DNA from: Roseomonas sp. | GTDB taxonomy: Bacteria > Pseudomonadota > Alphaproteobacteria > Acetobacterales > Acetobacteraceae | Assembly: GCA_020249435.1 (NCBI GenBank) | Contig: JADCFQ010000023.1 | Coordinates: 109,028 to 173,027 of the forward strand | Reading direction: 5' to 3' | Length of the DNA stretch: 64,000 nucleotides | In this document: positions 1-10,372 of the stretch, piece after piece | How positions within the stretch are numbered: the stretch's first letter is position 1 | How the letters are laid out: each line of letters opens with the position of its first letter | Translations under genes and position numbers: made by a program | Notes under the pieces: generated by a model | The model's input: the letters and a program-made list of their open reading frames with translations, nothing else | Told to the model about the DNA's origin: nothing | Database searches by the model: none

Positions 1-348
1 GCGGATTTCTCCGCGCACCTCGTTGGCTGGGGATCGAACCCTGATGGATCGCATCCTTTGCGCAATATCCTGGCGACGGTGACGCGTGAGAAGGGCTGGG
101 GGTCTTCCAATCGCGGGCGCTATTCCAACCCGCAGTTGGATGCGCTGCTCGATCAATCCCTGGTCGAGCTGGATGAAGCCAAGCGCGTGCAGCTGGTGAT
201 TGAAGCGCAGCGCATCGCGGCTGAGGATGTGGCGGTGATCCCGCTCCATATCCAGACCAATATCTGGGGCATGCGCCGGCATTTGGCGCATGATGCCCGC
301 AATGATGAGCTGACGCGCGCGCAGGATGTGCGCCCGGCGGCGCGCTGA
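1..348 (+). CDS. ABC transporter substrate-binding protein, peptide/dipeptide type (C-terminal fragment, 5' truncated by window)
   Basis: Open frame from base 1 (ADFSAHLVGWGSNPDGSHPLRN...YSNPQLDALLDQ), typical SBP_bac_5 C-terminus; directly upstream of DppBCDF-like genes. Confidence 0.88.
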   Translation, partial: ADFSAHLVGWGSNPDGSHPLRNILATVTREKGWGSSNRGRYSNPQLDALLDQSLVELDEAKRVQLVIEAQRIAAEDVAVIPLHIQTNIWGMRRHLAHDARNDELTRAQDVRPAAR

Positions 349-363
349 ACCGGATAGGGGCTC

Positions 364-1341
364 ATGACCGTCTACCTCGTCCGGCGCGTCTTGCAGGCAC
401 TGCTTGTTGTGCTGGCGATGTCGCTGATTGTCTTCATTGGCGTCTATGCCATTGGCGATCCGGTGGAAATCCTGATCAGCCCGGATGCGGACCAGATTGA
501 GCGTGAACGCGCCGTGCAGGCGCTCGGGCTCGATCTGCCGCTCTGGCAGCAATATGCGGTGTTTCTGACCAAGGCGCTGCAGGGCGATTTGGGAAGGTCA
601 TTTGTCTATAATGAACCGGCGCTGAAGCTGATTTTGCAGCGCATGCCGGCGACGCTGGAATTGGCGTTTGGGGCGACGATCATCGCGCTGATCATCGGCC
701 TGCCGCTTGGGCTTTATGCGGGGCTTCGTCCCGAAGGCCGCTTCAGCCGCGTGATCATGGCTGGGTCCATCCTTGGCTTTTCGCTGCCCACCTTTTGGGT
801 GGGGCTGATGCTGATCATGGTGTTTGCGGTTTACCTCGGCTGGCTACCTTCAACCGGACGAGGGGAAACCGGCAGCCTATTCGGGCTGCAATGGTCTTTC
901 CTGACCTGGGATGGCTTGCGGCATATGGCGATGCCGGCGATCAATCTTTCATTGTTCAAGATCAGCCTGGTCATTCGCCTGACGCGTGCGGGTGTGCGCG
1001 AGACCATGCTGATGGATTATGTGAAATTCGCCCGCGCCAAGGGGCTTTCGCCGGCGCGCGTGACCTTCGTGCATGTGTTCAAGAATATCCTGATCCCGGT
1101 CGTGACCGTGGTGGGGCTTGAGCTTGGCAGCACCATCGCCTTTTCGGTGGTGACGGAAAGCGTCTTTGCCTGGCCCGGCATGGGCAAGCTGATTATTGAT
1201 TCGATCAATGTGCTCGATCGGCCAGTGATTGTCGCTTATCTCATGATGATCGTGCTGATGTTCATCGCCATCAATCTGATTGTTGATCTGACCTATTCAA
1301 TGCTTGACCCGCGCGTCCGGCTGGAGAGCAAAGGCACATGA
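364..1341 (+). CDS. ABC transporter permease, DppB-like
   Basis: 325 aa, multiple TM segments, BPD_transp_1-like 'RLTRAGVRETMLMDYVKFARAKGLS' motif. Confidence 0.93.
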   Translation: MTVYLVRRVLQALLVVLAMSLIVFIGVYAIGDPVEILISPDADQIERERAVQALGLDLPLWQQYAVFLTKALQGDLGRSFVYNEPALKLILQRMPATLELAFGATIIALIIGLPLGLYAGLRPEGRFSRVIMAGSILGFSLPTFWVGLMLIMVFAVYLGWLPSTGRGETGSLFGLQWSFLTWDGLRHMAMPAINLSLFKISLVIRLTRAGVRETMLMDYVKFARAKGLSPARVTFVHVFKNILIPVVTVVGLELGSTIAFSVVTESVFAWPGMGKLIIDSINVLDRPVIVAYLMMIVLMFIAINLIVDLTYSMLDPRVRLESKGT

Positions 1342-2249
1342 GCGAGGCTGTCATTTCCGCGAAGCCGGCGGATAAGGTGGAAACACCCTTCCGGCGCTTT
1401 GTGTCCGAATTCGCCGAAAGCAAGGTCGCCCTTGGTGCGCTGGTGGTTTTCATCATCATCGCGCTGCTGGCGATTTTCGCGCCCTGGATCACGCCGCAAA
1501 ACCCCTATGACTTGGCCGAGCTTGACATCATGGATGGGCGGATGGAGCCCGGCACGGTGGGCGGTGCGGGTTTCACCTATTGGCTCGGCACGGATGATCA
1601 GGGGCGCGATATGCTCTCCGGCATCATTTATGGCTTGCGGATTTCACTGACGGTTGGTGCGGGTTCGGCGCTGATTGCCTGCCTGATTGGCGCTTCCCTT
1701 GGTTTGCTCGCGGCTTATGCCGGTGGGCGGACCGATAGCGTGATCATGCGCCTTGTGGATTTGCAATTGTCCTTCCCGACCATTCTGGCGGCGCTCATGA
1801 TTCTAGCTTTTCTCGGCAAGGGCATCATGAATGTGGTGATCGCGCTGGTGTTGGTGGAATGGGCCTATTATGCGCGCACGGTGCGCGGCACGGCGCTGGT
1901 CGAAAGACGGCGCGAATATATTGAAGCGGCGCAATGCCTGGCTTTGCCGACGCATCGCGTACTGTTCCGCCATTTGCTGCCGAATTGCCTGCCGCCCTTG
2001 ATCGTTGTCGGCACCATGCAGGTGGCGCGTGCCATTGCGCTGGAAGCCACACTTTCCTTCCTTGGGCTTGGCGTGCCGATCACGGAACCATCGCTCGGCC
2101 TGCTGATCGCCAATGGCTATGAATATATGCTGTCCGGCAAATACTGGATTTCCTTCTATCCCGGCATTGCGCTGCTGATCACGATTGTCGCCATCAATCT
2201 GGTGGGCGATCAATTGCGCGATGTGCTGAACCCGCGGCTGAAGAAATAG
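1338..2249 (+). CDS. ABC transporter permease, DppC-like
   Basis: 303 aa; 'YWLGTDDQGRDMLSGIIYG' and 'EYIEAAQCLALPTHRVLFRHLLPN' motifs; 4-nt overlap with previous gene. Confidence 0.93.
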   Translation: MSEAVISAKPADKVETPFRRFVSEFAESKVALGALVVFIIIALLAIFAPWITPQNPYDLAELDIMDGRMEPGTVGGAGFTYWLGTDDQGRDMLSGIIYGLRISLTVGAGSALIACLIGASLGLLAAYAGGRTDSVIMRLVDLQLSFPTILAALMILAFLGKGIMNVVIALVLVEWAYYARTVRGTALVERRREYIEAAQCLALPTHRVLFRHLLPNCLPPLIVVGTMQVARAIALEATLSFLGLGVPITEPSLGLLIANGYEYMLSGKYWISFYPGIALLITIVAINLVGDQLRDVLNPRLKK

Positions 2250-2253
2250 GCAG

Positions 2254-3237
2254 ATGACAGCACCTACACTCGAAGTTCGCGATTTGCAGACGCATTTCTT
2301 CACCCGCGCTGGCGTGGTGAAGGCAGTGGATGGCGTTTCCTTTTCTGTCGGCCGCGGCAAGGTGATGGGGCTGGTCGGAGAATCCGGTTCCGGCAAATCC
2401 GTCACGGGCTTTTCCATCATCGGCCTGGTTGATCCGCCGGGCAGGATTGCGGGCGGGTCCATCCTGTTTCAGGGGCGCGATCTGGCGAAGCTGTCCGAAG
2501 AAGAAATGCGCGATTTGCGGGGCAACCGCATCGCCATGATCTTCCAGGACCCGATGATGACGCTGAACCCGGTGCTGCGCATTGATACGCAGATGATCGA
2601 AACCGTGCTGGCGCATAAGAAGGTCTCGCATGAGGAAGCCCGCCAGCGCGCGCGTGACACACTTGGCATGGTCGGCATTCCATCCCCGGATGAACGGCTG
2701 AAAGCCTATCCGCACCAGTTTTCCGGCGGCATGCGCCAGCGTGTGGCGATTGCGATTGCGCTTTTGCATGAACCGCAATTGATTGTTGCCGATGAACCGA
2801 CCACGGCGCTTGATGTCACCATCCAGGGGCAGATATTGGCCGAGGTGCAGAAGCTTTGCGCCACCACCGGCACGTCCATGATCTGGATTACGCATGATCT
2901 TTCGGTGGTCGCCGGCCTCGCGGATGATATTGCGGTGATGTATGCGGGCCGCATTGTGGAGAAAGGCGCGGTGGGGGAGGTGCTGGACAAGCCCCTGCAT
3001 CCCTATACCCATGGGCTGATCGGTTCGGTGCCAAGCCGTAACAAGCGCGGTGAGGCGCTCAGGCAAATTCCCGGCATGACGCCTTCACTTCTCAACCTCC
3101 CGCCGGGCTGTGCCTTTCGTGCGCGTTGCCCGCGCGCCTCAGAAGCCTGCCTCGCAGAGCCTGTGATGGCGGAGCTTCTGCCAGGGCGCGAGGTGCGCTG
3201 CATTCACCCCCATCTCGAAGCCTCTGAGGCCGCATGA
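2254..3237 (+). CDS. Peptide ABC transporter ATP-binding protein, DppD-like
   Basis: Walker A GESGSGKS, signature FSGGMRQR, Walker [10 protein letters not shown]-terminal oligopeptide_HPY-like 'CAFRARCP'. Confidence 0.94.
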   Translation: MTAPTLEVRDLQTHFFTRAGVVKAVDGVSFSVGRGKVMGLVGESGSGKSVTGFSIIGLVDPPGRIAGGSILFQGRDLAKLSEEEMRDLRGNRIAMIFQDPMMTLNPVLRIDTQMIETVLAHKKVSHEEARQRARDTLGMVGIPSPDERLKAYPHQFSGGMRQRVAIAIALLHEPQLIVADEPTTALDVTIQGQILAEVQKLCATTGTSMIWITHDLSVVAGLADDIAVMYAGRIVEKGAVGEVLDKPLHPYTHGLIGSVPSRNKRGEALRQIPGMTPSLLNLPPGCAFRARCPRASEACLAEPVMAELLPGREVRCIHPHLEASEAA

Positions 3238-4232
3238 ACGCCGCACCCATGCTGGAACTGCGCGGCATTACGCGCCGGTTCGAAAAGAAGTTGGATTTCG
3301 CGGGCCGCATTGCGCAGCGCCTGGGCGCGCCGGTGCGGGAAGAAGTGGTGCATGCCGTGGATGGCGTGGACCTGACGGTCCGCAAGGGTGAGGTTGTCGG
3401 CCTGGTTGGTGAATCCGGCTGCGGCAAATCCACGCTGGGGCGCATGGTGGCGGGCATTTTACCGCCAACGGAGGGCACCATTCTGCGCGATGGCCGCGAC
3501 ATCAAGGCGCTGACGGGTGCTGAAGCGCGGCAGATGAAGCTCCGCACCCAGATGATTTTCCAGGACCCCTATGCCTCGCTCAATCCGCGCATGCGCGTTC
3601 TGGATATTGTGGGCGAGGCACCGCGCGTGCATGGGCTTTTGGCTGGTGCGTCCTTTGATGATTATGTGGATGAGCAAATGCGCCGCGCGGGTTTGGACCC
3701 GGGCTTCAAGCGGCGCTATCCGCATCAATTCTCAGGCGGGCAGCGGCAACGTATCGGGATTGCGCGCGCGCTTGCGGTGAAGCCGGATTTCATTGTCTGC
3801 GATGAAGCCGTGGCGGCGCTGGATGTTTCGATCCAGGCACAAATCCTTAACCTGTTCATGCGCCTCAGGAAGGAACTCGATCTGACCTATCTTTTCATCA
3901 GCCATGATCTTGGCGTGGTGGAGCATCTCTCGGATCGCGTGGTGATCATGTATCTCGGGCGCGTGGTGGAGGAAGCGGATACGGAAACCGTCTTCCGCCG
4001 GCCCAATCACCCCTATACGCGGTCCTTGCTGGATTCCGTGCCGCGGATTGAAAACCGCAAGCGCGCCTTTTCGGTCGTAAAGGGGGAAATCCCGTCACCG
4101 CTTAATCCGCCGAGTGGCTGCCATTTCCATCCGCGCTGTCCGCTCGCGATGGAACGCTGCAAGGTGGAAGTGCCGAAGCTGCGAGAGATCGCGCCCGGCC
4201 AGCGCAGCGCCTGCCATTTGAACGATCAATGA
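3234..4232 (+). CDS. Peptide ABC transporter ATP-binding protein, DppF-like
   Basis: Walker A GESGCGKS, signature FSGGQRQR, Walker [10 protein letters not shown]-terminal 'CHFHPRCP'. Confidence 0.94.
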   Translation: MNAAPMLELRGITRRFEKKLDFAGRIAQRLGAPVREEVVHAVDGVDLTVRKGEVVGLVGESGCGKSTLGRMVAGILPPTEGTILRDGRDIKALTGAEARQMKLRTQMIFQDPYASLNPRMRVLDIVGEAPRVHGLLAGASFDDYVDEQMRRAGLDPGFKRRYPHQFSGGQRQRIGIARALAVKPDFIVCDEAVAALDVSIQAQILNLFMRLRKELDLTYLFISHDLGVVEHLSDRVVIMYLGRVVEEADTETVFRRPNHPYTRSLLDSVPRIENRKRAFSVVKGEIPSPLNPPSGCHFHPRCPLAMERCKVEVPKLREIAPGQRSACHLNDQ

Positions 4233-4348
4233 GGCTGCGCTTTATCCTCGCTGCGCTTTTGCTGATTGGCCTTGCCGCTTGTGAAAGCAGCGGCACGCGC
4301 GGCGGCTATGTTGGTGGCGGGGCGGGCGGCAATCGCACCTCAAACTGA
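4229..4348 (+). CDS. Small predicted lipoprotein (39 aa), not in supplied ORF track
   Basis: ATGA overlap with upstream gene; translation [39 protein letters not shown] with signal peptide and LAAC lipobox. Confidence 0.65.
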   Translation: MRLRFILAALLLIGLAACESSGTRGGYVGGGAGGNRTSN

Positions 4349-5530
4349 ATGAGCACCGCGCGGGCGTGACGCCGCGTAGAAACTCGCCGCCGCGAAAAGC
4401 GCAATCCCCAGCAGCAACCAAGGCACCGGGCCATAGCCGCCCGCCGCATCCCACACCAAGGCCAGCGCCAAGGGGGCAGCGGTGCGCGGCAAAACCGCAA
4501 AGGCGGAAAGCGCACCGGATGTCGAGGCAAAGCCATCGCGGCCCATGATTTCGGCGACACCTGCGGCGCGCAGAATGGTCAGCAAGCCATCCGCCACCGC
4601 CCAGGCAATGATGAAGGCAATGGTCAGCGCCAGGCTATTGGGTGCGAGTGCAAATAGCGCCATGCCAATCGGCAGCAACAGTAAGGCAAAGCGCCCAACA
4701 TGGCGCATGGCGACACCTCGGCCCAGCGTGAACAATACCAGCCGCGCCGCGACTTGCCCCGGCCCATGCGCGGCGGCCAGCAGCAAGACGGTCGCTTCCG
4801 GCCAGCCGCGTTCGCGCAGCAGCAGTACCAGATGCGCGCCAAGCCCGGTGCCGATGAAGGCGTGTGCGGCGAAGCAAAAGGCCAAGCCCAGAAACACTGG
4901 ATCGCGCAAGCGACGCAGCAAGGATACTGGCGGCGGGCTTTCCGCCATGCGCTTCGGCGGCCCTGCCTTGCGCAGCATGAAGCCGGTCAGTGCCGCTGAG
5001 CCGGTTTGGATCACCGCCAGCACCAGCAGCGCATCGCGCCAGCCGAACGCCCCGATCAGTATTTCCACCAACGGAATGAAAATGGTGCCGGTAAAACCCG
5101 TGATCAGCGTAATCGCCGTAATGCTGCGCGTCACATCGCGCGCTTCCGCCACCACCACCGCCATGGCCGGCCCCCACAGGCAAGTGGCATGCGCCGCCCC
5201 CAGCAAAACCCAGATGGCGACAAAGGCGATGGGATGGGAGACAAAACTCCAACACACCAGCAAGGCCGCACCCAATAACGCGCCGCCCGTCATCATGCCG
5301 CGCGGCCCGTGGCGATCCTGCCAGCGCCCCGCCGGCACCGCGACCAGGCCAGAGATCAACAAGCCGCAAGTGAATGCGCCCGAGATCAATACGCGCGACC
5401 AGCCAAGCTCCGCTTCCATCGGCGCGACCATCAATTGGAAGGGGGTGAAAAGGCAGCCCCAGCCGACAAGCTGTGTAATCGCGGTGCCCCAGAACAATAG
5501 CCGGGGCGCAATGCGCGGCGCGTCACTCAC
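4340..5530 (-). CDS. MFS transporter
   Basis: 396 aa hydrophobic protein with about 12 TM segments, MFS-like '[11 protein letters not shown]' loop. Confidence 0.85.
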   Translation of the reverse strand: MSDAPRIAPRLLFWGTAITQLVGWGCLFTPFQLMVAPMEAELGWSRVLISGAFTCGLLISGLVAVPAGRWQDRHGPRGMMTGGALLGAALLVCWSFVSHPIAFVAIWVLLGAAHATCLWGPAMAVVVAEARDVTRSITAITLITGFTGTIFIPLVEILIGAFGWRDALLVLAVIQTGSAALTGFMLRKAGPPKRMAESPPPVSLLRRLRDPVFLGLAFCFAAHAFIGTGLGAHLVLLLRERGWPEATVLLLAAAHGPGQVAARLVLFTLGRGVAMRHVGRFALLLLPIGMALFALAPNSLALTIAFIIAWAVADGLLTILRAAGVAEIMGRDGFASTSGALSAFAVLPRTAAPLALALVWDAAGGYGPVPWLLLGIALFAAASFYAASRPRGAHSV

Positions 5531-6315
5531 ACGGTGAATTGCTCGGCAATGATGCGCTCGGAAAGCCCGTGATCAGGGTCGAACATCAGCGTCAGTGAGA
5601 CATCGCGCGCTTCGCGCACCTCAACCCGCGTCACATCGCGCACTTCGGTGTAATCCGCGACGGCCGCGACGGGGCGCTTTTCCGCCTCCAGAATATCGAA
5701 CACCACGGTTGCATCTGAAGGCAGCAGCGCGCCGCGCCAGCGCCGCGGGCGAAAGGCGGAAATCGGCGTCAGCGGCAGCAGATTCGCACTTAGCGGCACA
5801 ATCGGACCATGGGCGGAAAGATTATAGGCGGTGCTGCCGGCGGGCGTGCTCACCAGGATGCCATCGCAAATCAATTCCGGTAGCCTGGCCTTGCCATCCA
5901 CCAATATGCGTATCTTGGCGGCCTGGCGGCTTTCACGCAGCAGGGAGACTTCGTTGATGGCGAGTGCTTCCACCGATGGGGCATTGTCGCGCAGCGCCAC
6001 CATGCGCAAAGGATGCACAATGGCGGTTTGCGCGGCGGCAAGCCGCGCGGGCAGATCATCTTCCCGATAATCATTCATCAAAAAGCCGACACTACCGCGA
6101 TTCATGCCATAAACCGGCAAGCCGCGACGCAGAAAGCGATGCAGTGTTTCCAGCATGAAGCCATCACCGCCGAGTGCAACCACCACTTCGGCCTCTTCTT
6201 CCGCCGCGCTGCCGTAACGCGTGACAAGCGCGGCGCGGGCCTTTTGCGCCTCAGCACTTTGCCCGGCCAGGATGGCAACGCGGCGGGGCGCGAAGGCGTT
6301 CATGGGCGCTGCCAA
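5527..6315 (-). CDS. nadK: NAD kinase
   Basis: [14 protein letters not shown] (GGDG) and [12 protein letters not shown] motifs, '[17 protein letters not shown]' motif. Confidence 0.93.
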   Translation of the reverse strand: MAAPMNAFAPRRVAILAGQSAEAQKARAALVTRYGSAAEEEAEVVVALGGDGFMLETLHRFLRRGLPVYGMNRGSVGFLMNDYREDDLPARLAAAQTAIVHPLRMVALRDNAPSVEALAINEVSLLRESRQAAKIRILVDGKARLPELICDGILVSTPAGSTAYNLSAHGPIVPLSANLLPLTPISAFRPRRWRGALLPSDATVVFDILEAEKRPVAAVADYTEVRDVTRVEVREARDVSLTLMFDPDHGLSERIIAEQFTV

Positions 6316-7145
6316 CCCGCAGCAGCCGCGCGATGTTCCAACAGCGGCATATCGCGCCGCACGCGTGCGGTAAGCGCCTGGTCTATGCGAGCGGTCGCGT
6401 GGCCTTTGCCGTCGCTCGCCTTTGCCACCACATGTCCCCAGGGATCGGCGATCAGGGAATGGCCATAGACGCTGCGTTGCGCGCCGCGTTCCTCATATTG
6501 GCCGAAGGAAGCGGCGGCGATGATCCAGCATTGCGTATCAATCGCGCGCGCCCGCAGCAGCGCTTCCCAATGATCCTTGCCGGTTTGCAGCGTAAAGTTG
6601 GAGGGCACCAGAATCGCCTCGGCACCCATTTGCCTGAGCGCCAAATACAATTCCGGAAAGCGAATATCGTAGCAGATGGTGCAGGCAAAACGGATGCCGC
6701 CCGCGTCAAACAGCGCCAGATCACGCCCGCCGCCATAAAGCGCGCTTTCCCGGTAGCCGGTGCCATCGGGCGCGGTGATGTCGAACAGGTGGATCTTGCG
6801 ATAGCGCGCAATCTCAACCCCATCAGGCCCAAAAACCAGCGAGGTATTGAACAGCTTCTCACCACCATTTTCGATGATGGAACCGCCATGCACGGTCATG
6901 CCATGCCGACGCGCGAGGCCGCGCAGCAGCTCATAGGCCGGGCCGCCTTCAGCACCTGGTGTGGGTAGTACTTCGGCGGCGGCCATGCGGGCATCTCGCC
7001 CACCGCCAAGATTGGTCCAGGTCTCGGGCAGGCTGACCAGCCCGGGCCGGTCAGACGCTACCGCGGCTTCGATCAGCGCTTCGGCCTGCACGAGATTCGC
7101 GGCCTTGTTGCTGCCCTGGTTCATCTGGATCACGCTGACGCGCAT
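6300..7145 (-). CDS. Carbon-nitrogen hydrolase (nitrilase superfamily)
   Basis: [18 protein letters not shown] start; catalytic E/K/C context [28 protein letters not shown] extends to 7331 but conserved start is 7145. Confidence 0.9.
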   Translation of the reverse strand: MRVSVIQMNQGSNKAANLVQAEALIEAAVASDRPGLVSLPETWTNLGGGRDARMAAAEVLPTPGAEGGPAYELLRGLARRHGMTVHGGSIIENGGEKLFNTSLVFGPDGVEIARYRKIHLFDITAPDGTGYRESALYGGGRDLALFDAGGIRFACTICYDIRFPELYLALRQMGAEAILVPSNFTLQTGKDHWEALLRARAIDTQCWIIAAASFGQYEERGAQRSVYGHSLIADPWGHVVAKASDGKGHATARIDQALTARVRRDMPLLEHRAAAAGWQRP

Positions 7146-7215
7146 CCGCCTACTCCTGCCATGTATGGCCCCCATCAAGCCGGGGAGGGGGCCGGTCCGC
7201 AAGGGGGCGCGTGGA

Positions 7216-7605
7216 TCAGCCGCGCGGCGTGCGCCAATCAAGCTTCGGTTCGGCGCGGCGTTCCCGCAAGGGTGGCGCGCTATAGGCGGGCGGCGGCGGC
7301 ACCGGCGCGCTAAGGCGCGGCCCGGCTTCAACTTCCCGCCGGGTGAAGCCTGCGGGTTCTTCCCAATCCTGCTCCACCGGGGCGCGCGGGGCGGCGGCAG
7401 GCCCGGCGCGGCGCAATTCGGCGCGGAGTTCCGCCAATTGCAGTTCCAGCGCTTCCAGCCGCGATTTCACGCCATAAACGGCGAAGGGCATGCCAAGGAA
7501 GGCCAGCACCAGAAGTCCCAATAGCAGCGCCAGGATCAAGCCCGTCCAGCCCGGAAAGCCGGGGAAGGTGAGGGCGGCGATCAGGGCTTGCAGGGCTTCA
7601 ACCAC
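7216..7605 (-). CDS. Hypothetical protein with N-terminal TM segment
   Basis: 129 aa; hydrophobic helix [25 protein letters not shown] then coiled-coil and Pro-rich tail; 8-nt overlap with moaA. Confidence 0.6.
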   Translation of the reverse strand: MVEALQALIAALTFPGFPGWTGLILALLLGLLVLAFLGMPFAVYGVKSRLEALELQLAELRAELRRAGPAAAPRAPVEQDWEEPAGFTRREVEAGPRLSAPVPPPPAYSAPPLRERRAEPKLDWRTPRG

Positions 7606-8620
7606 CGGTCACACTCATGTGCCGGGCGACGGCGGGGCGATTGCGCCGGCGGTCAATCACGAAATCATGGCCCTTGGGCTTGCGGGCAATGGCGTCATGG
7701 ATCGCTTGCAACAGGGTGGCGTCATCCACGCTGGGGTCTCGCAAAAGCGCGCGGAATTCCGCCGCATCATCCTGACCCAAGCACATATAGAGCGTGCCGG
7801 TGCAGGTCAGCCGCACGCGGTTGCAGCTTTCGCAGAAATTATGCGTCATCGGCGTGATGAAGCCGATCCGCTGGCCGGTTTCCGTCACGCGCATATAGCG
7901 TGCCGGGCCACCCGTTGAGTAATGGGTGTCTTCCAGCGTCCAATTCTGCTTGAGGCGAGAGCGTACCAGCGACAGCGGCAAATACTGATCCGTACGATCG
8001 CCGGTGATATCGCCCATCGGCATGGTCTCGATCAGGCAAAGATCAAAGCCGTGTTCGCCGCACCAGGCAATCATGCGGTCATATTCATGCTCATTCACGC
8101 CCTTCAGCGCGACAGCATTGATCTTGATGGCAAGCCCGGCGGCCTTGGCGGCGAAAATGCCATCCAGCGTCTGTTCAATCTTGCCCCAGCGCGTGACGGC
8201 AGCGAAGGCATCCGCATCCAACGTATCAAGCGACACATTGATGCGCCGCACGCCGGCGGCAAAAAGCTCATCCGCATAGCGCACAAGCTGCGTGCCATTG
8301 GTGGTCAGCGTGAGTTCACGCAAGCCACCCGGGCCGATGCGTTGCCCCAAGCCCCGGATCAGCGACATCACATTCTTGCGCACCAAGGGCTCGCCGCCCG
8401 TCAGCCTGATCTTGTCAACGCCGCTGGCGATGAAGGCGGCGGAGAGGCGTTCCAATTCCTCAAGCGTCAGGATTTCCGCCTTGGGCAGGAAGGTCATGTC
8501 TTCCGCCATGCAATAGACGCAGCGCAGATCGCAGCGATCCGTCACGGAAACGCGCAAATAGGACACATGGCGCCCGAAGGGGTCCATCAGGGGCGCGGCT
8601 TGCTGAGACTGGGCGTTCAT
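7598..8620 (-). CDS. moaA: GTP 3',8-cyclase MoaA
   Basis: Radical [12 protein letters not shown]-terminal [18 protein letters not shown] cluster, terminal GG; start at [17 protein letters not shown]. Confidence 0.95.
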   Translation of the reverse strand: MNAQSQQAAPLMDPFGRHVSYLRVSVTDRCDLRCVYCMAEDMTFLPKAEILTLEELERLSAAFIASGVDKIRLTGGEPLVRKNVMSLIRGLGQRIGPGGLRELTLTTNGTQLVRYADELFAAGVRRINVSLDTLDADAFAAVTRWGKIEQTLDGIFAAKAAGLAIKINAVALKGVNEHEYDRMIAWCGEHGFDLCLIETMPMGDITGDRTDQYLPLSLVRSRLKQNWTLEDTHYSTGGPARYMRVTETGQRIGFITPMTHNFCESCNRVRLTCTGTLYMCLGQDDAAEFRALLRDPSVDDATLLQAIHDAIARKPKGHDFVIDRRRNRPAVARHMSVTGG

Positions 8621-8667
8621 GAAGGGCGATTTGGGGGCGAAGCGGGGTCCGGTGCAAGACCCCTCGT

Positions 8668-9423
8668 TCAAATGAGCAGCGCGATGGACCCAGCCCCGAT
8701 CAGCACAATCAGGGCAAAGGGCCGATACCAGCTTTGCGGCACCACATGGAAAAGCCTGGCACCAATGCGCGCGCATATCACCAGGATGGGCAGCAGCACG
8801 GCGGCGCGGACCAGGGCCGCCAGATCAAACAGCCCGAGAAATAGCGGCGGGAAGACCGAAATCAGCGAAATCACCGAAAAGAACAGGATCAGATTGGCCC
8901 GATGCGTCTTGGCCGCTTCCTTCCCCGCCAAAAGGTACAGAATAACCGGCGGCCCGGACATGCCGGTGGAGCCCTTGAGCAGGCCAGAAACCGCCCCCAC
9001 CGCCATATTCAACGGTAAGGGCCGGGACCCGTTATAGCGCCAGCCCGACATCAGCAGCCCGCCGAAGACCAGCACAAAGGCGCCAATGGCGCGGCGCAAA
9101 ACCTCTCCATCCGCCGTGATCAGGATATAGGCGCCAAGGGGCGTCATCAGCGCTGCCGTGCCGCCAATCGGCAGGATGACGCGCCGGTCTGCATCCTTGA
9201 GCGCGCTCGGCAGCAATTGGATGGAAACGATCAATTCCATCAGCAGCATCACCGGCACGCCGGCCTTTGGGCCCCAGAGCACGGAATAGATCGGCGCCAG
9301 GATCACCGCCGTGCCAAAGCCGGCATAGCCGCGCATCAGGCCGGCAATGGCGGTGGCAAGGGCGGCGGCCAGCAGGCGCCAATCGGTCAGCACCGGCAGG
9401 GCAGCATTGATCAGATCGGTCAT
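8668..9423 (-). CDS. TSUP family transporter (TauE/SafE-like)
   Basis: 251 aa multi-TM; '[19 protein letters not shown]' motif typical of TauE/SafE. Confidence 0.85.
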   Translation of the reverse strand: MTDLINAALPVLTDWRLLAAALATAIAGLMRGYAGFGTAVILAPIYSVLWGPKAGVPVMLLMELIVSIQLLPSALKDADRRVILPIGGTAALMTPLGAYILITADGEVLRRAIGAFVLVFGGLLMSGWRYNGSRPLPLNMAVGAVSGLLKGSTGMSGPPVILYLLAGKEAAKTHRANLILFFSVISLISVFPPLFLGLFDLAALVRAAVLLPILVICARIGARLFHVVPQSWYRPFALIVLIGAGSIALLI

Positions 9424-9602
9424 TTGGCGGGCGGGGCCTCAATAATCAGGTCAATCAGCCGGGCATTGATCAACACCTTGCCGGCATGCTCGAAATTGAC
9501 GGTGACGCGATCTCCGGCCACGGATTGGACCTGACCCAGGCCCCAATCTGCCTCGGTCGGGTGGCGCACGCGCATCCCAGGTTCTATCAAGGCCATCACC
9601 AT
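9420..9602 (-). CDS. DUF3553-like small protein
   Basis: 60 aa; GMRVRHPTEADWGLGQVQSVAGDRVTVNFEHAGKVLI. Confidence 0.7.
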   Translation of the reverse strand: MVMALIEPGMRVRHPTEADWGLGQVQSVAGDRVTVNFEHAGKVLINARLIDLIIEAPPAK

Positions 9603-9654
9603 CCGTTGACGCTGTTAATCACTCGCTAGGCATAAGAGGATACTGTCCAAGCCC

Positions 9655-10302
9655 ATGTCGCAAGTGAACCCTGAACCTGATAGCGCCGAAGGCGCTGATT
9701 TGCATCTGCGCCTGACCCGATTGATCGGGTTGAGGCTCTGCCATGATCTGGGCGGCCTTGCCGGCACGATCGGCAATGCGCTGGAGATGCTGAATGATGC
9801 CGGGGCGGAAGCGGCGGATTTGGCGGGTGAGGCGGCAGATATGCTGCGCCGGCGCCTGCTGCTGTGGCGTTCCGTGCTGGGCAGCGGGGAAGCGCGCACC
9901 TTGGGCGCTGTGCTTTCCTTGCTGAAGGGCCAGATTGCCGGCGGGCGCGCGCATCTTGAAATCGGCGATTTGCCTGAAGAAACCGCGCTGTCTGAAACCA
10001 TGGTGCCCCTTTTGTTGAGCGGGCTTTTGGTGGCGGGTGAGGCCTTGCCGCGCGGTGGCGTGGTGCGGCTTTCGGGCGATTTGCAGCGTGAGATCATGAT
10101 TCTGCCGATTGGTGCCGCTGCCGCCTGGAGCCCTGTTGTGGTGCGCCATGCGGCAGGTGCTGCGTTGCCGGCCGAGATTTCGAGTCGCGATGCGCTGGCC
10201 ATGTGGCTTTGCATCAGCGCGGGCGCCGCTGGCATCACCTTGAGCCTGGCTTTGCCGCCTGGTCAGGCCGCCGCCGCCTTGATTATGACAATGCCCGCCT
10301 GA
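9655..10302 (+). CDS. ChpT-like histidine phosphotransferase
   Basis: 215 aa; 'GLRLCHDLGGLAGTIGNALEML' resembles the ChpT phosphoacceptor helix. Confidence 0.75.
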   Translation: MSQVNPEPDSAEGADLHLRLTRLIGLRLCHDLGGLAGTIGNALEMLNDAGAEAADLAGEAADMLRRRLLLWRSVLGSGEARTLGAVLSLLKGQIAGGRAHLEIGDLPEETALSETMVPLLLSGLLVAGEALPRGGVVRLSGDLQREIMILPIGAAAAWSPVVVRHAAGAALPAEISSRDALAMWLCISAGAAGITLSLALPPGQAAAALIMTMPA

Positions 10303-10372
10303 ATCGTCCCCGGGCTTTACGCTTTATTCGCAAGCGCTGGCCCATAATCATCCCATACCACAGTCCCTGGGG

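Noticed and set aside
4482-5537. 351-aa plus-strand ORF
   Set aside because: Antisense to the MFS transporter; Ser/Ala/Pro-rich shadow translation
7922-9037. 371-aa plus-strand ORF
   Set aside because: Antisense to moaA and the TSUP transporter, both with clear family motifs
9600-9654. Possible CtrA box upstream of the ChpT-like gene (TTAATCACTCGCTAG)
   Set aside because: Only one half-site matches TTAA-N7-TTAA; too weak to support
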